DNA of 64,000 bases from Hygrophila difformis. Its lineage: Eukaryota > Streptophyta > Magnoliopsida > Lamiales > Acanthaceae. The translations under genes were made by a program, and so were the position numbers. The notes below the pieces were generated by a model that saw only the letters and a list, made by a program, of their open reading frames with translations, did not search any database and was not told the DNA's origin. Shown here one piece after another: positions 24,602 to 37,660 of this stretch. The stretch's first letter is position 1, and each line of letters begins with the position of its first letter. The DNA is taken from positions 24,111,977 to 24,175,976 of the forward strand of contig JAOANR010000012.1 in NCBI GenBank assembly GCA_030278955.1, read 5' to 3'.

Positions 24602-26706
24602 TGATGTGTGATTTTCACCACTCATATTTTACCACAAGCGGATGGTTGTCATCAAGAAATAAAACCGGTGAATACCGAGTCGAATCCACAGCGAATTTCA
24701 GAATATTATTTCATTCCGGAGAAATTTTAATTGTTCTTAAGTTCATTAATTATATTTAATATATTTAAAAAGATTTGTTTAATCCTAATGGTGATTTAAA
24801 TTAAAAACGGTGACATTAAATTAAAATAAAGCAAATTAAAGTTTTAATTAATAAAAATACTAATGGGAGTTACTTGTAATGTTTTAAATATTGTCATCTT
24901 TATTATAAAATAGAAATTGGGTAATAATTTGACATTTCCCAATGTTCTAAAAATCAATTCCTTAAATTTAGATATTTTTATAAAGATTAAAAATATAATA
25001 ATCTACTAAAACCTCAAATTATGCTTAAACGGACTTCATGGAAGCTGATTAGATTATCTAACATTTTGCAATCATTATTCTAGGCCTAAATTTGAGTCTT
25101 TCCCAAGCATACAAATTTTCCTATAGCAATTAATAGGCACTTTTCATTTCCCAAATCATTGTGCACATGCCAGAATCCCTTTTTAATGTAATTTATTCCC
25201 AATTCCGGTACTAAAATATTAATTCTACTTTTTATCTCCCGATTTCGCAAAGCAGAATTTATGGAATTAGATTCTAACATTTAAATTATGCAAAATAGTG
25301 TAAATAATCTAACAATTATGGTAAAATAACAATAAAACATAGTAAACTGGATTTAATTAATAATATTAAAATGCAGACAGATTAGAATTAATGCCAGATT
25401 GCTAAAAATAGATAATTCAAATTGATCGATCTATTTGGTTTCTAGCAGATTAACATTTTAGATTACAGATTTGTTAAAAACATGAAATCTCGATCAACAA
25501 TGCAGGCATCTGACATACAATCCCAATACAGAGTCTAATATTTTAACAGATTTAACCAGTTTAAGCGATCAAAAGCAGATTACACCCAAAACATGAAATT
25601 TCAGTTCTACAACCTATGCAGAATAGCGCTCAAACTGGATTAAACAGATTCTAACACATTAGCAGATTAACCCAGATTACATAAAAGAAAACATCGACAT
25701 TTTATTGCTTCCATAAAAGATAGGTTCGTACTTCAAAGTGATTCTGAACTCCCGTTCTAGAACACTTCTAACACGAACAACACAGAAATCCGTCTACAAA
25801 TTAAGAACATGATAGCAGATTACATTTAGAGGCAATTTTAATTCATTACAATGCAAGAAAAAGAAAGGCAACACCTAGAATAGGAAGAACACGCCCAGAA
25901 CACCGTCCTTGATGCATTCCTCCGGCATGATTTTGTGTTTCTGGCCTTCTTCTCCCATTAGCAGATGTTTCCAGAGAGTATTGTTCGAAAATTATGAGTC
26001 TGGATATCGAAGAAATGAAGAAAACGGTGTTTAAAACCGAGTTCGGGAGGTTAAGAAACTGCTCAACCGCGACGTCGGCGCATAAAATGGCGCTCGGAGA
26101 GGGTTTTAGGCGCCACCAAAGAGCAATGGCGCATACGCTGATTTTCCGAATTTTCCAAAACGACGCAAAAAGTGGCGCTCCAAGGTGGTTTCAGGCGCCG
26201 CCAAGAAGAAGCGGTGCATTCTGACAATTTCCTAAAATTTGACAACGGCGCAAAAAGTGGCGCTTGAATGGCTTTTTATGCGCCGCCAAGAAGAGATGGC
26301 GCATCCTGAAGCTTCCTCCATCCGAAATTTTCCCAAGTGTTGAAGTGGCGCATAAACTGGCGCTGGATAGCATTTTTATGCGCCGCCATGCCTATGTGGC
26401 GCATTCTGGGGCCTTCCAGTGTTGAAAATTCCGAATTTTGCATCCTTTGACCTCCGAACATCTTTCTTTCTTCGTTTTAATGCCTGAAACATCATTGCAA
26501 TGTCTTAGAATTGCCAAAGTCTTATTAAAAAGCATAAAACAAGGTAAATTGAGCTCAAATAAGCTCAATTTAATCAGTCTTATTAATATTTACACATCAC
26601 ATGAAATGTACACTAAAAAGCAGTAAAATAGGATCTCATGCATGCAATTTAGGTTCATTTTATCATAATTTAAGCTTATTTAAATGTGGTTTCACAGGGT
26701 GCATCA
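24602..26706 (-). mobile_element. Solo LTR of a second Athila-like family, inserted in gag
   Basis: The termini TGATGTGTG and GTGCATCA, with a perfect 5-bp duplication AAATC (24597-24601 and 26707-26711), define a 2105-bp solo LTR. It is homologous to the LTR at 6169-7882 and in the same orientation (minus). No internal sequence remains, as expected after LTR-LTR recombination. Confidence 0.9.
26066..26405. repeat. GGCGCC-rich degenerate tandem repeat in the solo LTR
   Basis: About four units of roughly 75-105 bp share a GGCGC...GTGGCGCT...GCGCCGCCAAGAAGA pattern. The LTR at 7325-7640 has a related GGCGCC-rich stretch. Confidence 0.7.
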
Positions 26707-28485
26707 AAATCTACCTAATCCAAATCAGCAACAGTATCAACAATTCCACCAACAACCACCACCCCCTCACCAATATAACCAACAAAACCAAAATATACCA
26801 AACCAGCAATACCAGAATCAAGCCTTCAATCAGGACCAGTTCCAAAACAACCCTCATGATCCCGACAATATTTTCCAACAGAATCCCAACTACCACCAGC
26901 AGTATCAAAACCAAGCAGAGCAAGGAAATCAATAGCAGCAAGCAGCAGCTGATTTTATGCAACCCATCGTGGAGCCCTATCTAGATAGGCCTGGGAGAGC
27001 ACAATTTCCTGCACGCAATTTTGAGCTCAAACCGGCACTCATCAACTTGGTGCAAAACAACCAATTTTGCGGTGCAAATCATGAGGATCCCCATGATCAT
27101 CTCCAAACCTTCCTGGAGCTCTGCGACACAATCAAAAATCAGGGAGTCTCACCTGATGCTATAAGACTAATGTTGTTTCCCTTTTCTTTGTTTAGTGGTG
27201 CCAGGGATTGGTATAAATCATTGCCCATAAATCAGAGGAGCACCTGGGCAGATTTGGTGAGGAGTTTTCTGTTAAAGTACTTTCCTGAATCTAAGATAGA
27301 CGAGGGATGAGAGAAAATTGGAGAGTTCAAGATGAAGCCGGACGAGTCATTGTATAACGCAAAGGGGAGGTTCTCCAGCCTCTTAAGGCGATGCCCCCAA
27401 CACGGATATCAACCGTGGAAGCAACTGAGGAAATTCTATGGAGGACTCACCCATCCATGGAGAATGATGTTGGACGCTTCAGGCGGAAGACATTTACTCC
27501 ATTTGCCCATGGATCAAGCCGGGGAAAAGATTGAGACAATGTCTGTCAATAGATCTGTATTGAACAACAGTGACAAGAAGGTGGGCCCTCCTAGAAAAGT
27601 TTTTCCTGTGAGTGAAGGAAAAATGGATTCCGAAAAATTGCAGGAACAGGTAGCTGCGATACAGCTAGGACAGGAGAAAGGAAAGGGAGCAGGTACTTCT
27701 CAGGCAGGAGCCTCATCTAGCCAAGTGCAAGCACAGCAATCGGGAGCAATCTGTGGGCTGTGTCAGGGACCACATCCAACTGACACATGCCAACAACTAG
27801 CTACCAAAAGCTGCAATTATACAGGGAACTACCAGAACCGCCACCCCAACCTTTCCTATTCCAACAACAATGCACTCAATGTGCATTTGTTGACACAGCC
27901 AAATCAGCCTAACCAGTTCGCAAACCAAAACCTTCAGCAGAACTTCACACCTCAGAACCAAGGATTCGTTCAGCAGAGAGTGTAGAACTTCCAGAATCAG
28001 AATCAGAACTTTCAACCCCATATCCAACAGAGGCCCAACCAAAGCCAAGGCCATAATTTCCAAAACTTCCAAGCCCAACCTGATCAAAATCAGCAATACA
28101 ACCAAAAGCCACCATCTCGCCTGGAGAATTTGATGACTGAGTTTATTTCTAATCAAAGAGAGATAAACCAGCAGTTGCAGTCATCAATCAAAAATGTGGA
28201 GACGCAGGTCACCCAGTTGGCTAAGGAATTGCAGAACAGGGGGAAAGGAACACTGCCGAGCAGCATCGAAGCCAACCCACAATGCAAAGCAATCACATTG
28301 CTGGGAGGCAAGACTCTGAAGGGAAACGTTGGATCTGCAAAGAAGAAAGCGATGAAAGTAAAGGTTTCATTGGAGGTGGAAAAGGAAAAGGAAAAGGTTG
28401 AAGGAGATGAAAGTGTTGAGCTGGTAAGGGATAAATCAGATACAGCGAACCCGCAGGCTGAAGTTGCAATGAAGCTGAAAAGGGT

Positions 28486-31400
28486 ATGGGTGAAGGTACA
28501 ACTTCCTTCTCTTTACCATCAAAAATTGATAATAATAATAATAAGTACATGCCAAGGGTGCCGTACCCTGCACGTCTTAAAAATAAGGAACATGACCTTA
28601 AATTCAAGAAATTTCTAGAACGGTTAAAGTCTGTAGAGATAACCATTCCTCTCGTGGAAATGATTTCAGAAATGCCCACCTATGCTAAGTTCTTGAAAGA
28701 ATTGATTTCAGGGAAAAGGCAGGTAGAGCAGGAGGAGGTGATCATTCTCAACAGCACATGCAGTGCCATAGTTCAGAGGAAGCTACCCGAAAAGAAAGAG
28801 GACTCTGGATGTTGCACGCTACCAGTACAGATTGGAAAGGCCAAAGTGAGCATGGGGTTATGTGATATGGGATCCAGCATCAACGTGATGCCTCTAGCCA
28901 TGGCAATTCGCCTAAGGCTCGGAGAGATTGAACCGGTCAAGATGAGACTGCAACAGGCAGACAGATCAATCACTAAGCCCGTAGGAATCCTCAAGGATGT
29001 GGTAGTCAAAACCGGCCAAGTTCTTTTCCCGGTTGACTTCATCATCCTTGACATTGAAGAGGACTATGAAATGCCACTTATCCTGGGACGCCCGTTTTTG
29101 GCCACTGGCGGTGCACTGATTGATGCCACATCTGGAAAAGTCATACTGAGGGTCGACAATAGAGAAATCTCTTTTGACATGGAGGAGCTGCAGAAATTCC
29201 CGAATGATGGATCTTGTTCCATGTTTGATGTAATAGAAAGTAGTTGTGCGGACGAGAGCATAGACTCTATGACTGTGATGAAGGACAAAGTTTCAAAACA
29301 GGTACTGACGACTGGAGGTGCTGAGCAACAAAGAAGCTGCAACGCTGTTCACTTCGAAGACCCTATCACTGGGGATCTTGAAGAGTTCGACGGTGTTGAA
29401 TTCACTTCGGATGAGGAAGAGAGCACCACGGAAGAGGGAGTGGACCCTGTACTGACACAGGGTCCTGAAGGTAAATCTGATCTTCCACCCCCAACCATTT
29501 CTCGCAAATTACTGCCTTCCGTTGAATGTCCGCCAGAGCTTGAACTTAAAATACTTCCGGATCATCTTAAGTACATTTTTCTCGCTGAACATAAAAGATT
29601 ACCGGTAATTGTGTCAGCCAAGCTGACACAAGAACAAGAAAAAGCTCTGGTAGACATTCTAAAAAAATATGTACATGCAATTGGATGGAACTTTTCTGAT
29701 ATAAAAGAAATAAGCCCCTCTGTTTGCATGCACAGAATTTTAATGGAAGAGGAGTACAAGCCCTCTAGGCAACCACAAAGGCGTCTGAACCCCCGCACGC
29801 AAGAAGTGGTAAGGAAAGAAGTTATCAAGCTCTTAGATGCTGGTATCATCTATCCTATATCTGACAGCAAATGGGTTAGCCCAGTGCAGGTAGTACCTAA
29901 GCGTGGGGGGATGTGCATAACGACTAATGAGCAAGGAGAAGAAGTGGCGACACGTCCAGTAACCGGTTGGAGAGTGCATCTACTACCGGAAGCTTAACAC
30001 CGCTACGCGGAAGGATCATTTTCCCTTGCCATTCATTGATCAGATGCTGGAAAGGTTGGCCGGGAGGGAGTACTACTGCTTTTTGGATGGGTACTCTGGT
30101 TACAATCAGATTGTAATAGCTAGTGAAGATCATGATAAGACCACTTTCACGTGCCCATATGGAACTTTTGCGTACAGGCGCATGCCTTTTGGACTTTGCA
30201 ATGCACCTGCCACTTTTCAGCGATGCATGATGTCTATCTTTTCAGAATTTATCGAAAAATGCATTGAAGTTTTCATGGATGACTTCTCTGTGTATGGAGA
30301 TACTTTTGATGCATGTTTGACAAATCTTGCAAAAATTTTAAGAAGATGCGAGGGCACTAACCTAGTTTTAAACTGGGAGAAGTGCCATTTCATGGTCACC
30401 GAAGGAATAGTGTTGGGTCACCGCATCTCGCGCGCAGGCATTGAAGTCGATAGGGCCAAAGTCTCAGTCATATACAACCTTCCATTACCAAACTCAATAA
30501 AAGCAGTAAGGAGTTTCTTAGGGCATGCCGTTTTTTACCGGAGATTCATTAAAGACTTTTCTAAAATTGCCAAGCCGCTCACTAATTTGCTTTGTAAAGA
30601 AAATTCTTTCGTAATAAGTGAAGTGTGTGTTCAAGCCTTTGACACGCTCAAGAAGATGTTGATTTCTGCTCCAATAGTGCAACCACCCGATTGGTCAATG
30701 CCTTTCGAGGTCATGTGCCATGCAAGTGATCTCGCCGTGGGTGCAGTTCTTGGGCAACATAAGGAAGGAAGGCACTGCGTGATTCATTATGCCAGCCATG
30801 CCCTGACTGAAGCCCAAGTCAATTACACCACCACGGAGAAAGAGATGTATGCTATGGTTTTCGCGTTTGATAAATTCAGACAATACCTCATTGGTACGAA
30901 AACCATAGTATACACCGATCACTCTGCACTGAGATACTTGTTCAGCAAACAAGACGCCAAACCTCGATTAATCAGGTGGGTACTTTTGTTGCAGGAATTT
31001 GACATCATAATAAAAGATAGAAAAGGCAGAGACAATGGTGCTACTGACCATTTGTCTCGAATAGAAAATGATAAAAATGAGATAGCCGTCAATGAAAATT
31101 TTTCCGGATGAGCAACTGTTTGTCTTGCACCTTCATGATCAAGCTTGTCCATGGTTTTCCGACATTGCTAACTTTTTAGCATGTGGAATAACCCCACCAT
31201 TCCAGAACAAGAAACAGAAAGCAAGGTTCAACCAAGATGTAGTTGACTACTTCTGGGAAGATCCTTATCTCTTTAAGCATTGTGCAGATTCGATTATTAG
31301 ACGATGTGTAACTGAGCACGAGGCTTATCAAATCGCTAAAAAATGTCATGAATCGGAATATGGGGGTCACCATGGCCCCACTCGAACAGCTCACAAGGTG

Positions 31401-32433
31401 CTCGAGTGTGGTTTCTATTGGCCCACCATTTACGAGGATTGCAAGGCGTTTGTTAAGGCTTGCGACGGATGCCAAAGATTAGGGAATATCTCCAAGAGGG
31501 ATGAAATGCCTCAAAAAGGAATTCTCATCCTTGAGATTTTCAATGTATGGGGTATTGACTTCATGGGACCATTCCCGACATCTGATGGGAATCACTACAT
31601 CTTGGTAGCTGTCGATTACGTGTCCAAGTGGGTCGAGGCGGTTGCGCTGCCAACCAACGATGGTCACCAAGTCATCAAATTTTTGAAAAATAACATTTTC
31701 AATAGATTTGGTGTACCTAGGGTAATCATATCTGATGGAGAAACCCATTTTGTCAACAAAGCTTTTGCAAATCTCATGAGCAGAAGTGGGATTCTCCACA
31801 AGATCGGCACGCCTTATCATCCCCAAACCAGTGGCCAAGTCGAGGTATCTAACCGCGAAATCAAACACATACTTGAAGCCACTGTGGGGATAACCCGCAA
31901 AGACTGGTCACGTAAACTCAATGATGCTCTATGGGCGTACCGCACTGCATTCAAGACTCCCATTGGGATGTCCCCATATAGGCTTGTCTTTGGAAAAGCC
32001 TGTCATTTGCCTGTAGAACTAGAGCACAAGGCTTACTGGGCCGTGAAAACGCTTAATTTTAACCCACGAGTTGCTCAGAGTAAGCGCAAGTTGGACCTCA
32101 ATGAAATTGAGGAAATACGTGCGCAAGCTTATGAAAGCTCGAGGATTTACAAAGAGCGGACCCAGAAGTTACACGATCGTCGTATAAAGTCTAAACACTT
32201 CTATGTTGGCCAAAATGTCTTGTTATTCAATTCTAGGTTGAAGCTGTTCCCCAGAAAGCTTAGATTGGGAAGGGCCATACGAAGTGGTGCACGTGTTTGA
32301 AAGTGGAGCTGTCAGGATTCGAACTGACAAAGGAGAGCTGGTGGTGAATGGACATAGATTGAAGGAGTATCTAGGGCACTTCGACCCCGAAAAAGAAGTT
32401 CAAATGACATCAGAGCCGGCCTATGCTCAATAA
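28486..32433 (+). pseudogene. pol of the giant element: protease, reverse transcriptase, RNase H, integrase (frameshifted)
   Basis: 28486-29997 holds the protease (CDMGSSINVMP; then LILGRPFLATGG) and the start of the reverse transcriptase. A small deletion near 29970-29995 breaks the frame where Athila elements have the DYRKLN motif. 30026-31111 carries the polymerase palm ([32 protein letters not shown]) and RNase H. The latter shows CHASD where CDASD is usual, so a catalytic Asp is probably lost; TDHSALRYL is kept. 31092-32300 is integrase with the His/Cys zinc module ([10 protein letters not shown] ... CDGCQRLG) and D, D, E residues in [17 protein letters not shown] and [11 protein letters not shown] one-base loss near 32270 shifts the last 50 codons, which end at TAA 32431-32433. 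Confidence 0.9.
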
Positions 32434-32547
32434 ATATATATATATATAACTATATAATTATTTACTGCATATTTATTCTCCTCGAATGATAAGTATCCAA
32501 AAATCAACTAAGCATTTAGAGTACTAAGACTCTAAATGTGAGGATGT
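32434..32547 (+). other. Spacer with TA run and first LTR-border motif
   Basis: A TA microsatellite follows the pol stop. The 18-base motif AAATGTGAGGATGTTGAT lies at 32534-32551. It is identical to the motif at the 3' LTR border. Confidence 0.7.
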
Positions 32548-32551
32548 TGAT
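32534..32551 (+). other. LTR-border (polypurine-tract-like) motif, copy 1
   Basis: AAATGTGAGGATGTTGAT, exact copy 1 of 3. The TGAT at its end would be the LTR start. Upstream words (CATTTAGAG...ACTAAGACTC) are shared in part with copy 2. Confidence 0.7.
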
Positions 32552-33541
32552 ATTTGGAGAAAATTTAATAATTTTCTTATGTTTGCCTTGCAGGAATTCA
32601 TGGAACCAACAAAAAGAAAGATAAAGCTCTAAAAACCAGGTTCCCGGTTGGATTAATACTACATTTAATGGAAAGTAAATTCGGAATTTAGAAAAATTTA
32701 AAATGCGGAATAAATCCATAAAATGAGGGTGTTAATCCAACCTAATTTATGCAAGCAATTTATAATAGAGTAATATTTTCTGTCTGAATATGTGTTTTCA
32801 GTATGCTAATATTTTTAAGAAAATCCATAATTTCATAAAATGGTAAAATTTGAAAATTTTCAAAATTTTTCTAAGTGTTGAATGCGATCTTCTTTGTATC
32901 TCAAATCAATTCGGTCTACATCGAATTGTTTAAAACAGAGCGCATTGGAGGAGTGCCTTGGAAATTTTAACCAATTCGATCACCAAGCAAATTCGGTCTA
33001 GACCGAATTGGCCTAAGAGACCGAATTGACTTCCCAAGACACATGCTCCATCCTTGTGTAAAATTGGCCATGTAGCAATTCGGTCTATAGCAATTCGGTC
33101 TAGACCAAATTGATTTTGAATAGATCGAATTGATCTACAAAAGGCATTTTGATTCCTTAGTTTTATTCTCGCAAGTGAGCAATTCGATCTATAAGGCAAT
33201 TCGGTCTAGACCGAATTGCCCATATAGACCGAATTGCCTCACAAAAGCATACCCCCCTTTTATTTTCCTGAGTACCCAAATTCGGTCTTCTTGCTATAAT
33301 TCGGTCTCTAAACCAATTCGGTCTAGACCGAATTGACTTCAAAAGTCCACATTACAGTAAGTGTTTGTTTGTTTGTTTTTCCTCTCAATTCGGTCTCCAT
33401 GCCAATTCGGTCTAGACCAAATTGGCCTAAGAGACCGAATCCCTCACAAACAATTGGAGACCACATCAATTCGGTCTAGACCGAATTGATGATTCGGTCT
33501 CCCATAGACCGAATTGCTTCCCTGCCCAAACCCTATATATT
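32548..33541 (+). promoter_or_regulatory. Internal U3-like module: border motif, palindrome array, TATA
   Basis: It begins TGATATTTGG after the border motif, continues with a palindrome array (32900-33525), and ends with a TATATATTTTT box (33534-33544) followed by a C/T-rich leader. The genuine LTR has the same order: TGATAATGG, array, TATA. This could be a captured or diverged U3 that acts as an internal promoter. Confidence 0.45.
32900..33525. repeat. Palindrome array in the internal tail
   Basis: About seven units are present. Exact 20-base palindromes AATTCGGTCTAGACCGAATT lie at 32990, 33198, 33315 and 33468 (start positions), each with outer half-sites. Spacers between units differ. Confidence 0.9.
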
Positions 33542-33685
33542 TTTTTTCCCCCTCTTTTCCCTCACTTTCACTCTCCACACTTAGAACATTCCCCGATTCC
33601 CTCCATTCGCGAACCCTTCTTCCTCACAAAACCAGAGCTCGAACCAGTACCTTACCCCGTTCGAATCCGTCCCAAGCTTTCAAAA

Positions 33686-33723
33686 ATGGCGTCTTCTTCG
33701 TCTAATCCTACTGAGAGTGTCGG
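33686..33723 (+). CDS. Possible short first exon (MASSSSNPTESVG)
   Basis: An ATG after a C/T-rich leader opens 13 codons and meets GG|GTAAGT at 33723/33724, a strong splice donor. The phase (two bases left over) would fit an acceptor AG at 35234-35235, joining it to the F-box frame just before its LELLDLP. That acceptor lacks a good pyrimidine tract and the intron would hold border motif copy 2. The join is a hypothesis. Confidence 0.3.
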
Positions 33724-35116
33724 GTAAGTGTCATGTTTTCGATTTCGCACTCTCATTCTTGCGATTTCGGTTTTCGTTTTTCTTCATTTTTGCGAAATCG
33801 GTAATGGGGAGGGGAATGAGGACTGTTTTCGTGTTGAGCATGGTCGGGAAGTGGTCGGAATGAGTTGGGTGTGGTCGGAATAGGCCGTAACAGAGTAGTT
33901 CGAACTAGGGCTTTTTCCCGTGTGTTGTTCGAACCTCCATTGTTATTGTCCGAGTTTTCTGTGGTGTAGGGATGCTTCTATTTTATAAATTTTGGGCTTC
34001 AAAACCCATAAAAATCTGATCTTTGTTGTTATTGTGAATATTTGTTGCCATTATTTTTGATTATGCATATCCTGTGTTGTTTGGTTGTTCTTTGAAAATG
34101 TGGAAGTGGAGTAAACACAGTGGGTGGTTTTTCCCTCAACCACTGTGTTAATCTTACCTTTTTGGATGCTTGATAATGTTGTTAGATATGCATGCTGATG
34201 ATGTTGCCGAATCTATGTTTTTGAAGCATGATTTATTGCAAAGTTTTGCATGATACTGGGGTATGAATGGACTATTCTCGTATGTTGTTTTGTGGTTTGC
34301 ATGTACTGTATTATGCATCCCTCTTAATAAATGCTCATGTGGGGTACTTGTTACCACCACTTGCAAACTCAACTGAAAAAGTTGATGTTTGCATATACTG
34401 GAAACATGGTATTGCAAAGGAAACCATGCCAAAATTTTTCCAACAAGTATTTTCCAAACACTATTGGCATGGTATTTTTGTCTAAAAGACAATAGTTGGC
34501 AGAATTTTATTTTTATTCAATGGTTGACATGTTTATTGTTGGGATATGTGGGGAATAAACAAGGGTAGCAACTTTGCTCGCCCATTAGTACCCATTTCCC
34601 AAAACAAAAAAAAAAAAACTCAAATGGGGGACCACTCACACCCTCAACTTCATTAAATAAACAAGTCAACACTTTCCATAAAATCCAAAAATAACCTTTT
34701 TGCATATGTATGCTTGTTTCTATTTTCATTTATTCTTTTCTCTTAGTCCATCACCTTGCCCTAGCAATTGCATAACTCTTCTTATGTATTGAATTCTTCA
34801 TTATTAAATATCCGTCTTCCCATTTCATGTGCCTTTGATCACTTTTATAGTGATCAAAATTATACACTTTTCTTTTGTAGGATCAATAGCCTATAAAACT
34901 CTTTCTTTTGGTCCTTTGACCATTCGAAAATCTTTACACTATTTTTAGTCTAAGAAAAATTGGTAAGGGTCCAAGACCCTTACTTCTCTTATTTCCTTTA
35001 CTTTTTAGTTGTAATAATAAGTTAGATTCTATAATCTAACTCCCTGTCTTTTAATATGTGGCATAGCTCAATAAATTCAAGTAAAATCAATTAACTCACA
35101 TTTAGAGCACAACTCA
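33724..35116. other. Internal tail, no recognised gene (possible intron)
   Basis: AT-rich sequence with short frames only. None resembles a known protein. Confidence 0.4.
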
Positions 35117-35134
35117 AAATGTGAGGATGTTGAT
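35117..35134 (+). other. LTR-border motif, copy 2
   Basis: AAATGTGAGGATGTTGAT, exact copy 2, 2583 bases after copy 1. It lies about 40 bases before the F-box open frame. Confidence 0.7.
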
Positions 35135-35176
35135 TTTCCAACTAGAATATTTTTATCAAAAATTTGTTAAAAATAG

Positions 35177-35869
35177 TTTCAATTTCTCTTCGCCGGGGAC
35201 ATCATCCTGCCAGGACCAGCTCTAGAACAGGACAGGCTCGAACTACTGGACCTGCCAATGGAACTTCTGGGAGAAGTCCTCTCCCGCATAGGAGAGGATG
35301 ACCTCAAAAAGGTTTTCGCTGCCAGAATGGTGTGCAAGAAGTTCAAAGCAGCTGGGGATCTCCCCATCGTGTACAAGAGGTGCGAACTGGAAACCACAAT
35401 CGTTAAGATGTGGGAGATAGGAGTCGAGGCGGAAAAGGAGGAACTCATGCAGAAGTATGTCGACGCGGGCAACTACTACCTCCAGTTCGTGCCAGCCCTG
35501 CAAGCATTCGGAGCAGGCAATGAGGAAAGGGCCTGTGAACTGCTGAAGCCAGGGAATGATGACAATCATAAGGCATCAATCTTTGTCAGAGGATTCATGC
35601 TGCTTAGAAAGCTGGAGAAGGAACAGGTGGATCAGGGAATAGCAATGATCAACAAGATGGTGACGGACGAATCAGTCATGGCATACGTCGGCAACAACGT
35701 CTTTGCAGGGTTGATGGAAAGCCTGGAGACTCCTGATTTGTTCATTTTCCAAGGACCCAGGATCTACTGCCAGAAAGTGCTGGAGAATCAAGATGACGAG
35801 GGTGACTACTGCTTGCCCTGCAGTCTGACAAACTTTGTCCACTGGAGCATGATTTTCTTCCAGGGATGA
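35177..35869 (+). CDS. F-box protein reading frame inside the giant element
   Basis: The frame is open from 35177 to TGA at 35867-35869, with its first Met at 35258. The F-box reads LDLPMELLGEVLSRIGEDDLK and then MVCKKFKAAG. The LP that starts an F-box lies just upstream of that Met, so the true start is probably in an upstream exon. The following 130 residues have a short helical-repeat (Sel1-like) character, as in plant F-box proteins of the At2g35280/At1g67623 type (from memory), ending in a Cys-rich WSMIFFQ tail. F-box proteins recruit substrates to SCF ubiquitin ligases. It is intact although gag and pol around it carry stops and frameshifts. It sits where envelope-like genes sit in Athila elements. 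A captured host gene is the simplest reading. Confidence 0.7.
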   Translation, partial: FQFLFAGDIILPGPALEQDRLELLDLPMELLGEVLSRIGEDDLKKVFAARMVCKKFKAAGDLPIVYKRCELETTIVKMWEIGVEAEKEELMQKYVDAGNYYLQFVPALQAFGAGNEERACELLKPGNDDNHKASIFVRGFMLLRKLEKEQVDQGIAMINKMVTDESVMAYVGNNVFAGLMESLETPDLFIFQGPRIYCQKVLENQDDEGDYCLPCSLTNFVHWSMIFFQG

Positions 35870-37642
35870 GGGAAGAAGGAATGTGGAAGACAGACTCAGC
35901 TGTATAGAGTCATTTTTGAGTAATTTAAACTGAAACCTCAATTAGGAGATCTTTTGAAATGCTCCTTGTGAAAACTCTATCCAAGTGTATAGCATCTCCT
36001 GTAACTAATGTATTAATGGGTGTCTGTAAGTAAGGTCGTAGCTTTAAGACGAACCTTGAAACCACTAGATGTGGTTGTTGGAAGCTGTAATTTTGTAACT
36101 AATGTATTTACTGCTTTTCACAAGAGAATTTCGTCTCGAATTCTCAAAAATATTTTTGAAAAAAGATGTGTGACAGTCCAAGATGAATAAGTGACTGTCA
36201 CGCCAAAAACAAAGCTGTAACATGCTTGCATGTTCACATTATCTCTTTACTTCTTTCAATTAAATAACCGGCATAAAACGAGCATAAAATCTGTCACCTA
36301 AATTCACATGTTGAATTTAGGCTAAGGATGAAATTTTCAAACTATTAAATTGGGATAAAACAATTAAAAATATGCATGATATAAACTCTTGAGAATTTGC
36401 ATGATATTAAATTGGGATAAAACAATTAAAAATATGCATGATATAAAAATCCAATGATATGATCACTTGGAAGAAAAACAAAACCTTCATGTTGAGAATT
36501 TGATTGAATAATTTGCAAGAATTTTTCAAAGGCTAAATTTAAGAATAAAGGTATGACATGATCAAACCATACCATGTGAGATCTGAGCCGAGTCATTTTT
36601 ACTCATTATTTCTTTGTTGTGTGAAAATCAATTCAATTAAAGGACACTAGAACTTGCAATTGGGATCGATTCAAGACCATGCCATATTCCCGAAATCGAG
36701 CATGTGATCGAGGCACTTAGAAAAACCCAAATTTTTGGCCTTCTTTTGAATTCCAAACCCAAAATATTTTCCCTTTAGGATTAACCACTCTGAGCCTATA
36801 AGCCTAATTTTTCTTTGAAACCACTACATTATTCCCAACTTTATAAAAAGACCAAGAAAATCAAACACAAGTGTACACAAACCAATCCCACCAAGGCATT
36901 ATAGTTTATGATCATCAAAATCATCAATCGGTATCCATAAACCGATCAAAAAAAAAGAGTTGAATTCTATTCAACAAAAATAAATTGCAATTGACAAAGC
37001 AAATTAGACAAAGTCTAATGTCATGCAATAGAAAAGAAAAACAAAAGAAAGAAAGAAAGAAGTGCTGATGATCATAGACTTTAAATAAAAACATGCCAAG
37101 TTAAGGTGGGATAGATTCGTGTCACTTTTTCAGCCCAATAATACCCTTCCTTACCTAATGTTACAACCGTATGCCCCGTTATAACCCTACATAAGACCTC
37201 GGGGATCTCGATTTGAAGAAATGAGTAGGTGGCGAGTTGGTCTATTGCAAGCTTATGGGAGAATTTATTTCAATATGATTATGAGCGTATTGTCTAAAAG
37301 CCAACTTTGAGAGTGAGTGAACTTTCCGATTCTACTATATGTGAGGCTCTGCTTTAATTGATTAATGTTCATGTCATGCTTGAATTTAAGAATTAAACCA
37401 ATGAAAATTTTCTATACATTTATTCAAGAAGAATTAACAATAATGATTGACTTGTATACCTGTCCAAGTGAGAAGTATCATTTCATTAAACACTGCAATC
37501 AAGAGAGTTAACACTTGTAATTTTGATTGTATTATCCCAATATAACAAGAATGAAATTTTTGAAGCCACGCAAATGGATTGAATGTGCAGAGTCCATGCT
37601 CTTAGGAGCACTGACTCTGACTGCTCGGGGATGATCAGTATT
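35870..37642. other. 3' part of the internal tail, non-coding
   Basis: The first 250 bases look like a 3' untranslated region, with GTAACTAATGTATT repeated at about 36000 and 36100. 36344-36447 is a tandem repeat. A segment near 37140-37200 (TTACAACCGTATGCCCCG, then TTATAACCCTACATAAGACC) may be a conserved sequence of the element family, but I cannot show this. Confidence 0.4.
36344..36447. repeat. 62-bp tandem duplication
   Basis: ATTAAATTGGGATAAAACAA followed by TTAAAAATATGCATGATATA occurs at 36344 and again at 36406. Confidence 0.85.
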
Positions 37643-37660
37643 AAATGTGAGGATGTTGAT
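37643..37660 (+). other. LTR-border motif, copy 3 (true 3' LTR junction)
   Basis: AAATGTGAGGATGTTGAT; the 3' LTR starts at T37657. It is 2526 bases after copy 2. The purine-rich part GTGAGGATG is the likely plus-strand primer. Confidence 0.75.

Larger units (their letters stand above)
24369..28490 (+). pseudogene. gag of the giant element (broken, interrupted by a solo LTR)
   Basis: The N-terminal block, with ERTARQLRAQARRRKEQEAR, lies at 24369-24530. A frame change follows near 24531. The frame then reads through EHPNRANEEEN, is cut by the solo LTR at 24602-26706, and resumes without loss at NLPNPNQQQYQQ. The capsid core follows (26957-27310; GARDWYKSLP, TWADLVRSFLLKYFP), then 27332-27985 with the knuckle C-x2-C-x3-H-x4-C, a Gln/Asn-rich tail, and a Lys/Glu-rich linker to about 28490. 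In-frame stops lie at about 26936, 27308 and 27983. All three can be explained by C-to-T change at CAG or CGA codons. Gag would form the particle. Confidence 0.85.
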